Assembly (NCBI GenBank): GCA_002162795.1
Contig: MAAY01000036.1
Span: 1-47,578, forward strand
DNA length: 47,578 bases
Reading direction: 5' to 3'
DNA from: Rhodobacterales bacterium 56_14_T64
GTDB taxonomy: Bacteria > Pseudomonadota > Alphaproteobacteria > Rhodobacterales > Rhodobacteraceae
The notes beneath the pieces are model-generated. The model was not told where the DNA came from. It was given only the letters and a program-made list of their open reading frames with translations, and did not search any database. The translations under genes and the position numbers were made by a program. Below are positions 1-11,263 of the stretch, piece after piece (position 1 is the first letter of the stretch; each line of letters opens with the position of its first letter).

Positions 1-1307
1 TAGGTGACCGGTAAGAAATAGGCCGCATTTAGAATGGCACTGACCAGTAGAACCATTAGGAACACCATCTCCCCCGCCTCAACCGAGCCGAGAACCAGAT
101 ACCATTTGCTGATGAAACCGCCGCTGGGAGGGATGCCGATCATCCCCAACGAGCCGATGAAGAACGCGCCCATCGTCCAGGGCAACTGCCTCCCAATACC
201 AGCCAGATCGCTGATATTGCGACGTTGCGAGGCGCAGTAAATCGACCCGGCGCAGAAAAACAGCGTGATTTTAGAGAACGCATGCGCCGCAATATGGGTC
301 ACGCCGCCCACCGCCGCCATCGGCGTCAGCAATGCCGCCCCCAGAATGATGTAAGACAGTTGGCTGACTGTTGAATAGGCCAGCCGCGCCTTCAGATCAT
401 CGCGGGTCAGCGCATAGACCGAAGCCATGACGATGGTGAACGAAACCAAATAGGCAGTGGCAATCCCCAACCCGAGGCTGCCCATCAAATCCACGCCCAT
501 AACGTGGAAAATCACGCGCAATAGGCAGAAAACACCCATTTTCACCACGGCCACCGCATGCAACAGGGCACTGACCGGTGTAGGTGCCACCATCGCCGCC
601 GGCAGCCAAGCGTGGAAGGGCATGATCGCTGCTTTAGCAAAGCCGAACAGGTAGCAAAAATAGACCACACTCAGCAGACCGCCTGATGCATCCACTCCGC
701 CAAACAACCCCTGTGGCATGAAATCCAGCGTGCCTGCCAGATGATAAGTCAGCGCCAGGGCCGCCAGCAGCAAGGATTTTGAGGCCCCTAGCAGATAGAC
801 CATGTAGCGGCGACTACCGGCCCAGCTGGCATCGTCCTCTTTGTGGTAAACCAGCGGATAGGTGACCAGGCTCAGGACCTCGTAAAAAATCACTAGGGTG
901 AACAGGTTAGCGGCAAAAGCACCTCCGACGGCCGCCGACAAGGACACCGCAAACGAAGCAAAGAATCGGGTTTGCGCATGTTCGTTCTGACTGCGCATAT
1001 AGCCAATCGAATACAGCGCTGCGAGTATCCACAGCAGGCTGGACACGGTGGCAAAGACCATTCCCAGCGCATCTACGCGAAAGGCGAAATCCACCCCCGG
1101 CAGCACCTCAAACAGTGTCAGATCATGGGTGCCCCCTGCCAGCACCAGCGGCGCCAATGAGATGACGATCAAGAACTTCACCACTGCAGCCAGAACCGAA
1201 ATCGCATCCCGCAGGTTGGCGTGATTGCGCAGGCACAAGATTACACCAGCGGCCGTCAGGCTGACGGCGATGGCCAGTAAGGGTCTGATAGACAGTAAAA
1301 ACTCCAA
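1..1307 (-). CDS. MrpD/NuoN-like proton-translocating antiporter subunit (3' part outside window)
   Basis: A polytopic membrane protein of the proton-conducting antiporter family shared by complex I subunits NuoL/M/N and Mrp antiporter subunit D; about 435 residues are visible and the C-terminus lies beyond the left edge. Family signatures are clear: a Glu in a helix (FYEVLSLVTYP), a Lys in GFAKAAIMPFHAWLPAAM, and the PTPVSALLHAVAVVKMG stretch that carries a broken-helix Lys. I place the start at a TTG six bases after the nuoK stop, with AAAGG upstream, because no ATG fits better. It sits last in the nuoHI-CBS-nuoJK run, so it should pump protons in the same membrane complex. The sequence resembles MrpD and NuoN about equally, so I give no symbol. 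The start codon is uncertain. Confidence 0.85.
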   Translation of the reverse strand, partial: MEFLLSIRPLLAIAVSLTAAGVILCLRNHANLRDAISVLAAVVKFLIVISLAPLVLAGGTHDLTLFEVLPGVDFAFRVDALGMVFATVSSLLWILAALYSIGYMRSQNEHAQTRFFASFAVSLSAAVGGAFAANLFTLVIFYEVLSLVTYPLVYHKEDDASWAGSRRYMVYLLGASKSLLLAALALTYHLAGTLDFMPQGLFGGVDASGGLLSVVYFCYLFGFAKAAIMPFHAWLPAAMVAPTPVSALLHAVAVVKMGVFCLLRVIFHVMGVDLMGSLGLGIATAYLVSFTIVMASVYALTRDDLKARLAYSTVSQLSYIILGAALLTPMAAVGGVTHIAAHAFSKITLFFCAGSIYCASQRRNISDLAGIGRQLPWTMGAFFIGSLGMIGIPPSGGFISKWYLVLGSVEAGEMVFLMVLLVSAILNAAYFLPVT

Positions 1308-1312
1308 GAATT

Positions 1313-1615
1313 TCAGCCTTTCAAGACGGTCAACTCATCCACTTCCAACGTGTTTTTGTTGCGTAGCAGCGCAACCAGAATTCCAAGTGCAACCGCGACC
1401 TCGGCCGCAGTGATAGCTATGACAAAAATTGCGATGATCTGGCCACGCAGATCCTGCAAAACATGACCAAAGGCCAGCAGGTTGATGGTGATGCTGTTCA
1501 GCATGAGTTCCAGCGACATCAGTACAATCAACACATTACGGCGCAACAAGACGCCAGCCGCCCCAATCACAAACAGTGTCGCGGCAAGAATAAGATACCA
1601 AGCTGTCGGGATCAT
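1313..1615 (-). CDS. nuoK: NADH-quinone oxidoreductase subunit K
   Basis: Membrane-arm subunit of complex I that takes part in proton translocation. The protein is 100 residues, the usual NuoK length, with three membrane helices. Glu36 (in [10 protein letters not shown]) and Glu72 (in [10 protein letters not shown]) fall at the positions of the two conserved membrane glutamates of E. coli NuoK. The start overlaps the nuoJ stop by 4 bases (ATGA), which points to translational coupling. Downstream, six bases separate it from the antiporter-like subunit. Confidence 0.95.
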   Translation of the reverse strand: MIPTAWYLILAATLFVIGAAGVLLRRNVLIVLMSLELMLNSITINLLAFGHVLQDLRGQIIAIFVIAITAAEVAVALGILVALLRNKNTLEVDELTVLKG

Positions 1616-2175
1616 TTGAGACCCTCACCGTTGGCTTTTACATGGTTTTTTTGACCTTTTGCAGAAACGTCGCCCTCGTCTGACTTGGCCAGGACCACTG
1701 CTCCAATCAGCGCCACCAACAGGATCACCGAGGCGACCTCAAACGGAAGCAGAAAATCCTGAAACAGCAACAGACTGAGGCTTTCTACCGAAGGCTGGGT
1801 GGTAATCGGCTGTCCCGGCCCCATCACCCCATGTAACCGGGCGCTTTGGGTCAACAGTACAATCATTTCACCCGAAAGGATCACCAGTGCAACGACACCG
1901 GGCAGTACTGCGTTTTTAAGATATCTGGTTTGAGCTTCCTTGCGGACGTCCAGCATCATGATGACAAACAGGAACAGCACCATCACAGCACCGACATAAA
2001 CAAAAATCTGGATGACAGCCAGAAAAGGTGCCCCCAACAACACATAGAGCGCCGCAATCTGGACCAGGCAAGCGACCAGAGCCAGCGCGCTGTGAACCGG
2101 ATTTCGGGCCACCACCACCAGCAGCGCAGACGCAATTGCCACCGCTGACAAGAGTAGAAAAAACTCGCGCTCCAT
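1612..2175 (-). CDS. nuoJ: NADH-quinone oxidoreductase subunit J
   Basis: Membrane-arm subunit J of complex I, 187 residues with about five membrane helices. The N-terminal half carries the typical NuoJ pattern: [20 protein letters not shown] followed by [20 protein letters not shown]. The C-terminal tail is hydrophilic, lysine-rich and probably soluble. GAGGGACAG lies just ahead of the ATG. The 60-base gap to the CBS gene upstream is the widest in this operon. It is co-directional with nuoK and overlaps it by four bases. Confidence 0.95.
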   Translation of the reverse strand: MEREFFLLLSAVAIASALLVVVARNPVHSALALVACLVQIAALYVLLGAPFLAVIQIFVYVGAVMVLFLFVIMMLDVRKEAQTRYLKNAVLPGVVALVILSGEMIVLLTQSARLHGVMGPGQPITTQPSVESLSLLLFQDFLLPFEVASVILLVALIGAVVLAKSDEGDVSAKGQKNHVKANGEGLK

Positions 2176-2235
2176 TTCTGTCCCTCTGTGCTTATCTCCT
2201 GTTCAGGCATCCAGCGCGATCCGGCCGCGCCTGCC

Positions 2236-2550
2236 TCAACCGCTGTAGCCAGTGCCGTCGATGTATTTCAGCAATACGTCCTCTTCGCGCATGATCTCGT
2301 CCAGACGATGTTTGACCACGTCACCGATACTGATCACTCCACACAACACATTGTTGTCGCAGACAAACATGTGGCGATTCCGCTTCTCGGTCATCATCGC
2401 CATGATCCGGATCAAATTGTCATCCGGCGTACAGGTGGCCACCTCGCGGGTCATCACCTCGCTGACCATTTGTGGCGCAATATTATGCTGACATACATTT
2501 ATTCGCCCTTTCGTGTTGTCCCGATCGTTCAGCACCTTGGACACTGGCAT
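2236..2550 (-). CDS. Shortened CBS-domain protein inside the nuo operon
   Basis: A 104-residue protein with one recognisable CBS motif: MVSEVMTREVATCTPDDN leads into RNRHMFVCDNNVLCGVISIGDVV and the helix KHRLDEIMREEDVL. Usual alphaproteobacterial proteins of this type are about 140 residues with two CBS modules forming a nucleotide-binding pair. Here the start (MPVSKVLNDRD) looks like the normal N-terminus but runs almost straight into the linker before CBS2, so most of CBS1 appears to be missing in frame. The gene lies 12 bases after nuoI and 60 before nuoJ. It may sense nucleotides for the complex or may be decaying; the single module alone would not form the usual AMP site within one chain. 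Confidence 0.75.
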   Translation of the reverse strand: MPVSKVLNDRDNTKGRINVCQHNIAPQMVSEVMTREVATCTPDDNLIRIMAMMTEKRNRHMFVCDNNVLCGVISIGDVVKHRLDEIMREEDVLLKYIDGTGYSG

Positions 2551-2562
2551 ATTCTCAGATTC

Positions 2563-3141
2563 TCATTTGCCTTTTCGTATCCGCGACCACCAATCCTGAC
2601 CCACAGCTTCCGTCCCCAAACGGGTCACCGATCGCAATCCTCCCTCTGGGTCCAGTCTTGCAGGCAGCACTTTCCCCCCATTTGTGGCCTTGCGCGGCGC
2701 CGCTATCAGATCTTCAAGATGCACCACCAATGTGGCCCGATTTGTGGTCGCGACCTCGTACTCCTGACCCAGCTTGATGGCATCCGCCGGACAAGCATCT
2801 TCACACAGCCCGCAATACAGGCAGCGTGCCAGATCGATGTCGAACACTTTGGGACGGCGGTCGCCTTTTTCGGTTTCAAAGGGAATAACGGTAATGCAAT
2901 CACAGGGACATATTTTTGAACAAAGCTCACATGCCACACAATTTACCTCACCCTGATCATTGGTATTCATAAAGTGATGCCCACGGTGGCGTTGATATGG
3001 GATCCATTTCTCGTAATCCGGATAATGATGAGTGATGGTTTTCCCAAACATATAGCCCAGAGTCAGCCGCAACCCGGCCAGCAGATCGGTAAAGAACAAC
3101 CTGCCAATCCAGCCATGTCGTTTTACCTGTGTTCTAGCCAT
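2563..3141 (-). CDS. nuoI: NADH-quinone oxidoreductase subunit I (8Fe-8S ferredoxin-like)
   Basis: The subunit that carries electrons through two 4Fe-4S clusters in the peripheral arm of complex I. Both cluster motifs are intact: Cys68, Cys71, Cys74 and Cys78, then Cys107, Cys110, Cys113 and Cys117, each ending in CP. At 192 residues it is slightly long for NuoI, with a C-terminal extension of about 50 residues after the second cluster that is not typical. It starts 17 bases after the nuoH stop. The long tail could be an interaction segment particular to this complex. Confidence 0.92.
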   Translation of the reverse strand: MARTQVKRHGWIGRLFFTDLLAGLRLTLGYMFGKTITHHYPDYEKWIPYQRHRGHHFMNTNDQGEVNCVACELCSKICPCDCITVIPFETEKGDRRPKVFDIDLARCLYCGLCEDACPADAIKLGQEYEVATTNRATLVVHLEDLIAAPRKATNGGKVLPARLDPEGGLRSVTRLGTEAVGQDWWSRIRKGK

Positions 3142-3158
3142 TACGCCTTATCCATAAT

Positions 3159-4145
3159 TCACAGCACTAAAAATCCGCTCACCAAGATATTCAGCAACGA
3201 GAGTGGCAGCAGGACTTTCCAGCCGATGGTCATCAACTGGTCATAACGGTAGCGCGGAAACGTGAAACGCAACCACATAAATACCCAAATGAAGAAACCA
3301 ACCTTTAACAACAGCCAGACCGCGGTTGGTAAGAACGCAGGTCCACCCAGCCATCCTCCAAAGAACAGCAAGACATTCAGGAACGCCAAAACCACCACCA
3401 CCAGGTATTCTGCCAACATAAAGAGTGAAAACCGAATGCCGCTGTATTCGGTGTGATAACCGGCCCCCAGATCGCCTTCGGCCTCGGGCAGATCAAAGGG
3501 AATTCGTTGGGCCTCGGCCAGTCCGGCCACAAAGAAAACAAAGAACCCGATCGGCTGCACCACGATGTTCCACAACCCCTGTTGCGCTGCAACGATCTGG
3601 GTCAATTGCATCGAGTTGGCCAACATAACCACACCGATTACCGAGAAACCCATTGGAATCTCGTAGGAAATCATCTGAGCAATGGACCGCAGGCTGCCCA
3701 GCACAGCATATTTGCTGTTCGAAGCCCAGCCAGCCAAAATGGTACCAAACACACCAATCCCCGAAACCGCCAGGATGAACAAAAGCCCAACGTTCAGATC
3801 TGACAAAGACAGAGTTACCTCAGTGCCGAACACCTGAATGGGGTCGCCAAAGGGGATGGCGACGAACACCACAAACGGCGGCACGAGCGCGACTACCGGC
3901 GCGATGGCAAACAACATCCGATCCGCCTGCGCCGGGATGTGATCCTCTTTGGTCAGCAATTTGATGGCATCAGCCAACGGTTGCAACAATCCGTGCCAGC
4001 CAACCCGCATCGGGCCGGGGCGTTGTTGAATATGAGCGGCAATTTTTCGTTCCAGCCATGTCAATGGCAACGGCAGCAACAACAAAGCGCCGACGATAAT
4101 GGCCATTTTGACCAGCAGCGGTAGCAAGTCCAAGACATTTTCCAT
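3159..4145 (-). CDS. nuoH: NADH-quinone oxidoreductase subunit H
   Basis: Quinone-site membrane subunit of complex I, 328 residues and about eight helices. Seen motifs include LERK (31-34), RPGPMRVGWHG (42-52) and the loop AEAQRIPFDLPEAEGDLGAGYHTEYSGI, the conserved acidic loop near the quinone channel. I chose the ATG at 4145, preceded by GGAGACTCGGCGAC, over a GTG at 4163 that adds six residues. It is the first gene of the run on this strand: 257 noncoding bases separate it from the sensor kinase gene, so nuoA-G are not upstream as they are in a standard 14-gene nuo operon. Confidence 0.93.
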   Translation of the reverse strand: MENVLDLLPLLVKMAIIVGALLLLPLPLTWLERKIAAHIQQRPGPMRVGWHGLLQPLADAIKLLTKEDHIPAQADRMLFAIAPVVALVPPFVVFVAIPFGDPIQVFGTEVTLSLSDLNVGLLFILAVSGIGVFGTILAGWASNSKYAVLGSLRSIAQMISYEIPMGFSVIGVVMLANSMQLTQIVAAQQGLWNIVVQPIGFFVFFVAGLAEAQRIPFDLPEAEGDLGAGYHTEYSGIRFSLFMLAEYLVVVVLAFLNVLLFFGGWLGGPAFLPTAVWLLLKVGFFIWVFMWLRFTFPRYRYDQLMTIGWKVLLPLSLLNILVSGFLVL

Positions 4146-4402
4146 GTCGCCGAGTCTCCACACCGGCCATCACAAACAGCTACAGGGTTGAGAGATTTTC
4201 AATAGATCCCGCAGCGCTCGCGCAATAAAGTAGAGCGGACTCGACAAAATGCCATCAATACTAACTTGCACCGTTTAATTCTAAAGAGTCATTCCCTGAA
4301 GCTCAAAAAATAGGAGCCATAAATCATTGGTGAATCGAATGCAAAAGCCATCAAATAGAACTGACAATGAAAAACTATGAGGCCCTGCTGCATTGGCCTA
4401 CG

Positions 4403-7450
<3,048 letters not shown>

Positions 7451-7546
7451 CGACCCTTAATCAAGTTCTGCGGCGCTAAGAAAGTTCAAGGCCTGAACAT
7501 GGGGCTGAAAGTTTAGACCTAATTTAAAGGTCGTCAAAGTCACCTG

Positions 7547-7594
7547 CTGCAACAGGCGTGATTGTTTTCTCCGCAACACTCACGCCTGTTGCAG
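7547..7594. promoter_or_regulatory. Perfect 15-bp inverted repeat between divergent genes
   Basis: Arms 7547-7561 (CTGCAACAGGCGTGA) and 7580-7594 are exact reverse complements with an 18-base spacer. The dyad sits in the 255-base gap between the hybrid kinase (minus) and the antiporter (plus), about 97 bases from the kinase start and 112 from the antiporter start. It has no T-tract, so it is more likely an operator-like or RNA hairpin element than a terminator. Confidence 0.5.
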
Positions 7595-7705
7595 GCCCGC
7601 TGTGCCCTGGCCGTTTGACCCACGGCGGGGTCGTGGTGTTAAATGAATGATTAACTGATGGAACATGTTCAAGTTTTCAGGACATGACAGCGGCGGGATA
7701 TTAGA

Positions 7706-8911
7706 ATGCACAACGAAATCCTCATTCTGGCAATATTTGCCTTTCTCTACAGTATTTTCGCCGGGAGAATTGAGCGCAGCGTGGTTTCGGGACCGGTGGT
7801 TTTTGTCTCAGCTGGCATCCTGATGGGCCCCTTGTTCCTGGGGTGGTTCCAGGGCGAAATCATGCGTCACCAGCTTCGGGTATTTGCAGATATGACATTG
7901 GTGTTGATCCTGTTCAGCGACGCTGCAAACGCCGAACTGGCTGTATTGAAATCCAAGCTGAAAATCCCGGCTAGAATGCTGTTGATCGGGTTGCCCGGCG
8001 TGATCATCCTCGGCTTTGGACTGGCTTTAGTGTTACTCGATGTGCTCAGCCTCTATGAAGCCGCCATTCTTGGCGTCATTCTTGCGGCCACCGATGCGGC
8101 ATTGGGCAAGGCAGTTATCGCCGACAAACGGGTGCCGGATTGGATCCGCGCCAGCCTGAACGCCGAAAGTGGGCTGAACGACGGAATATGCGTGCCATTT
8201 CTGTTTATTTTCATAGCCATGTCTCTAGAGGCCACAGGGGCTGCCGCCAGCAGTGTTGAACCGCTGATGGTAGTACTGGAGGAGATCGGAATTGGCCTGA
8301 TGGTCGGATTGGGCCTGACCCTGATTGCAAGCTTGCTGCTCAACTTTTGTATACGTCAGGACTGGCTGACCGAGGTTTGGTTGCAGGTGACTGTGCCATC
8401 TTTGGCCCTGGCCTGTTTTGCACTGGCAGGCGCGTTGCACGGTAGCGGCTACATCGCCGCCTTTACTGGCGGGTTGTTGTTTGGCTACCTGGTTGGCGAC
8501 AAAAAGCACAAATTCGTGGTGGCTGCAGAAGGCATCGGCGAGACGCTGGCGATGCTCACCTGGCTGCTGTTCGGGATCGCGGTTGTTGGGAGCATCATTG
8601 GGCTGGTGACCTGGCAAATCATGACCTTTGCATTGCTCAGCCTGACCGTTGTCAGGATGCTGCCCATTTACCTGTCCCTGACAGGAACAATTGCCAGCCC
8701 CCAAGACCGGCTGTTTCTGGGCTGGTTTGGCCCCCGCGGTCTGGCCAGTATCGTGTTTGTCATCATCGTGTTGGACAGTGGACTGCCCGGCGGCGAGGTC
8801 ATTGCCCTTGTGGTTGTCTTGACCGTGTTCCTCAGCCTCATCGCCCATGGGTTTTCGGCCAAGCCATTATCAAAGTGGATCGCTAAACAGCAATCTGGGA
8901 CCAATGGCTGA
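7706..8911 (+). CDS. NhaP/CPA1-type cation:proton antiporter
   Basis: An inner-membrane antiporter of 401 residues with about 12 helices, exchanging Na+ or K+ for protons. The ion-binding signature of the CPA1 family is recognisable as ATDAALG (128-134; the family usually has TDP) and NAESGLND (152-159), where the last Asn-Asp is the exchange site. A conserved arginine helix GPRGLASIVF lies near residue 350. There is no long cytoplasmic C-terminal domain. Substitution of Pro by Ala in the TDP motif is found in some members, so I do not read it as inactivating. The gene ends convergently to the sugar oxidoreductase across a hairpin. Confidence 0.88.
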   Translation: MHNEILILAIFAFLYSIFAGRIERSVVSGPVVFVSAGILMGPLFLGWFQGEIMRHQLRVFADMTLVLILFSDAANAELAVLKSKLKIPARMLLIGLPGVIILGFGLALVLLDVLSLYEAAILGVILAATDAALGKAVIADKRVPDWIRASLNAESGLNDGICVPFLFIFIAMSLEATGAAASSVEPLMVVLEEIGIGLMVGLGLTLIASLLLNFCIRQDWLTEVWLQVTVPSLALACFALAGALHGSGYIAAFTGGLLFGYLVGDKKHKFVVAAEGIGETLAMLTWLLFGIAVVGSIIGLVTWQIMTFALLSLTVVRMLPIYLSLTGTIASPQDRLFLGWFGPRGLASIVFVIIVLDSGLPGGEVIALVVVLTVFLSLIAHGFSAKPLSKWIAKQQSGTNG

Positions 8912-8936
8912 CATCTTGTGTGAAGGTCAAATTACA

Positions 8937-8971
8937 AACGGCAGCAGGTGCCAAGACGCCGTGCTGCCGTT
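8937..8971. terminator. Hairpin between convergent genes
   Basis: AACGGCAGCA (8937-8946) pairs perfectly with TGCTGCCGTT (8962-8971), leaving a 15-base loop. It lies in the 81-base gap between the antiporter (plus) and the oxidoreductase (minus). Position and symmetry suit a shared terminator, although the T-runs are short. Confidence 0.6.
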
Positions 8972-8992
8972 ATTGTTCGATGGTCTCGGACT

Positions 8993-10132
8993 CTACAGGG
9001 AAACCCAGGCTGAATTTCTGTTGGATGAATTCACACAGGCCTGAATGAACTGCACGCCTATTAGGCCATCCTGAACGGTTGGGAACACCACTTCGGCAGG
9101 CAGTTCTATGCCTTCCTGTTTGGCCCGAATTGCCAAGGCTGCCTCGGAATAGATATTGGCAAAGCCTTCCAAATACCCCTCGGGGTGGCCGCCGGGTGTA
9201 CGCGATACACGGTTTGCCGCCTCGCCTGCCCCAGCGCCGCCACGAGTGATCAGGCGTTTGGCCTCGCCAAATGGGGTGTACCACAGCTTGTTCGGATCTT
9301 CCTGTTCCCACTCCAGCCCGCCTTTGGCGCCATAGACCCTCAGGCGCAGACCGTTTTCATTGCCCGGAGCAACCTGACTGCACCACAGCATCCCTCGCGC
9401 GCCGCCTTCAAAACGCAGCATCACATGAGCGTTGTCGTCCAACCGGCGACCGGGCACAAAACTCTGCAGATCAGCCGACAAAACCTCGGTCTGCAGACCT
9501 GTCACAAAGCTGAGAAGGTTAAAAGCATGGGTGCCGATGTCGCCAACAGAGCCCCCCGCGCCAGAACGGGCCGGGTCGGTGCGCCATTCGGCCTGTTTGT
9601 TGTCCTCTGGTTCCGTCAACCAGTCCTGTGGGTATTCGGCTTGTACCACCCGGATGTCGCCTAAATCGCCATTGGCGATCATCTCACGCGCCTGACGGAC
9701 CATAGGATAGCCAGTGTAGTTATGGGTCAGGATAAACAGCGCGTCCGAGCTTTCCGCCGCCTTCACCAGTTTCTTGGCATCCGCCAAAGTCGAGGTCAGC
9801 GGCTTGTCACAGATCACGTGAATACCGCGTTTCAGGAACTCGCGTGCGACTGGGTAATGCATGTGGTTGGGGGTGACGATGGCCACCGCCTCGATCCCGT
9901 CTTTCAGACGCGCCTCACGAATGGCCATAGCTTTGAAGTCTTCGTAAGTGCGGTCTGGATCAAGTCCCAGCGCCGCACCTGATGCCATGGATTTCTCAGG
10001 CGTCGAGGACAGCGCCCCGGCGGTCAGTTGAAATTGACCATCAATCCGCGAGGCAATGCGGTGGACGGCGCCAATAAAGGCATCGTTACCACCGCCGACC
10101 ATACCAAGACGAATAGGTTTGGTATTGCTCAT
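8993..10132 (-). CDS. Gfo/Idh/MocA-family NAD(P)-dependent sugar oxidoreductase
   Basis: A 379-residue dehydrogenase of the Gfo/Idh/MocA family, which oxidises or reduces hydroxyls of sugars and cyclitols with NAD(P). The Rossmann motif is GMVGGGNDAFIG (10-21), the conserved Lys lies in CDKP (108-111), and the catalytic region GDIGTH places Asp198 and His202. I chose the ATG at 10132: a longer frame to 10207 would overlap the upstream gene by 74 bases and adds an unrelated leader. It starts one base after the isomerase stop, as the last gene of cluster A. The pairing with a TIM-barrel isomerase suggests they act on the same sugar or keto-sugar. The substrate cannot be deduced. Confidence 0.9.
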   Translation of the reverse strand: MSNTKPIRLGMVGGGNDAFIGAVHRIASRIDGQFQLTAGALSSTPEKSMASGAALGLDPDRTYEDFKAMAIREARLKDGIEAVAIVTPNHMHYPVAREFLKRGIHVICDKPLTSTLADAKKLVKAAESSDALFILTHNYTGYPMVRQAREMIANGDLGDIRVVQAEYPQDWLTEPEDNKQAEWRTDPARSGAGGSVGDIGTHAFNLLSFVTGLQTEVLSADLQSFVPGRRLDDNAHVMLRFEGGARGMLWCSQVAPGNENGLRLRVYGAKGGLEWEQEDPNKLWYTPFGEAKRLITRGGAGAGEAANRVSRTPGGHPEGYLEGFANIYSEAALAIRAKQEGIELPAEVVFPTVQDGLIGVQFIQACVNSSNRNSAWVSL

Positions 10133-10133
10133 A

Positions 10134-11192
10134 TCAGTCCCCCAGACCCAGCATTTTGCGATTGGCCGCTTCGTCAGCGCCGCCGCCAGCAAAATCATCA
10201 AAGGCATGTTCGGTCACACGGATGATGTGATCTTTGACAAACTGCGCACCTTCACGCGCACCGTCTTCGGGATGTTTCAGGCAGCATTCCCATTCGACCA
10301 CGGCCCAGCCATCAAAATCATTCGCCGCCATTTTTGAGAAGATTGCGCCAAAATCGACCTGTCCGTCGCCCAGTGAGCGGAACCGGCCCGCACGGTTAAC
10401 CCAAGGCTGGTAACCAGAATAGACGCCCTGCCGACCAGTCGGATTGAACTCGGCATCCTTGACGTGGAACATCTTGATCCGGTCTTTGTAGATGTCGATA
10501 TTGTCGAGATAATCCAGACACTGCAGCACATAGTGCGACGGATCATACAGCATGTTGCAACGCGGGTGATTGTCCAGACGTTCCAGGAACATCTCAAATG
10601 TCACGCCGTCGTGCAGGTCTTCGCCCGGGTGGATTTCGTAGCAAACATCGACGCCCATCTGATCGGCGTGGTCCAGGATTGGACGCCAGCGCCGGGCCAG
10701 TTCGTCAAAGGCTGTTTCGATCAAGCCCTCGGGCCGTTGCGGCCATGGATAGACATAGGGCCAGGCCAATGCACCCGAAAATGTCGCGTGTTCAGTGATG
10801 CCCAGATTGTAGCTGGCGGTGATAGCCAGTTTGACCTGCTCCACTGCCCAGGCCTGACGAGCCTTTGGATCGCCGCGCACATGTTCGGCAGCAAAGCCGT
10901 CAAACGCCTGATCGTAAGCCGGGTTTACCGCGACCAGTTGCCCTTGCAAGTGGGTCGACAGCTCGGTGATTTCAACGCCATTTTCGGCGGCAACACCGAC
11001 CAGTTCTTCGCAGTATGATCGTGAACTGGCCGCCTTGGCCAAATCAAACAGGCGCGCATCCCAGCTGGGGATCTGCACGCCTTTGTAGCCGCAATCAGCT
11101 GCCCATTTTGTGATACTCGCCCAGGAATTGAACGGGGCTTCGTCGCCTGCAAACTGTGCCAGAAACAGAGCCGGTCCCTTGATCGTTTTCAT
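10134..11192 (-). CDS. Sugar phosphate isomerase/epimerase-like TIM-barrel protein
   Basis: A 352-residue protein of the xylose isomerase-like (AP endonuclease 2) TIM-barrel superfamily. Metal-ligand candidates appear in order: CYEIHPGEDLHDG (Glu and His), MLYDPSHY (Asp and His), MFHVKDAE (His and Asp) and AVVEWECCLKHPEDGA (Glu). That acidic/His set is the usual metal site for epimerases, isomerases and some dehydratases of this fold. It lies between the binding protein gene, 71 bases upstream, and the oxidoreductase, one base downstream. It probably converts the sugar imported by this cluster, before or after oxidation. Specificity is unknown. Confidence 0.88.
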   Translation of the reverse strand: MKTIKGPALFLAQFAGDEAPFNSWASITKWAADCGYKGVQIPSWDARLFDLAKAASSRSYCEELVGVAAENGVEITELSTHLQGQLVAVNPAYDQAFDGFAAEHVRGDPKARQAWAVEQVKLAITASYNLGITEHATFSGALAWPYVYPWPQRPEGLIETAFDELARRWRPILDHADQMGVDVCYEIHPGEDLHDGVTFEMFLERLDNHPRCNMLYDPSHYVLQCLDYLDNIDIYKDRIKMFHVKDAEFNPTGRQGVYSGYQPWVNRAGRFRSLGDGQVDFGAIFSKMAANDFDGWAVVEWECCLKHPEDGAREGAQFVKDHIIRVTEHAFDDFAGGGADEAANRKMLGLGD

Positions 11193-11212
11193 GATAACAT
11201 CTCCCGTGAAAT

Positions 11213-11240
11213 GAAGGGGGCCATTTCGCCAGCCCCCTTC
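11213..11240 (-). promoter_or_regulatory. Intercistronic hairpin after the binding-protein gene
   Basis: GAAGGGGGC (11213-11221) and GCCCCCTTC (11232-11240) form a perfect 9-bp GC-rich stem with a 10-base loop. It falls between the periplasmic binding protein gene and the isomerase gene of the same operon. Such stems often stabilise the binding-protein message or partly terminate it, giving more binding protein than enzyme. Confidence 0.55.
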
Positions 11241-11263
11241 CTTTGCGCTTCAATATCTAAAGA

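Noticed and set aside
10133-10207. Longer start for the Gfo/Idh/MocA gene
   Set aside because: The extra 25 residues overlap the isomerase gene and do not fit the family; the ATG at 10132 directly precedes the Rossmann motif.
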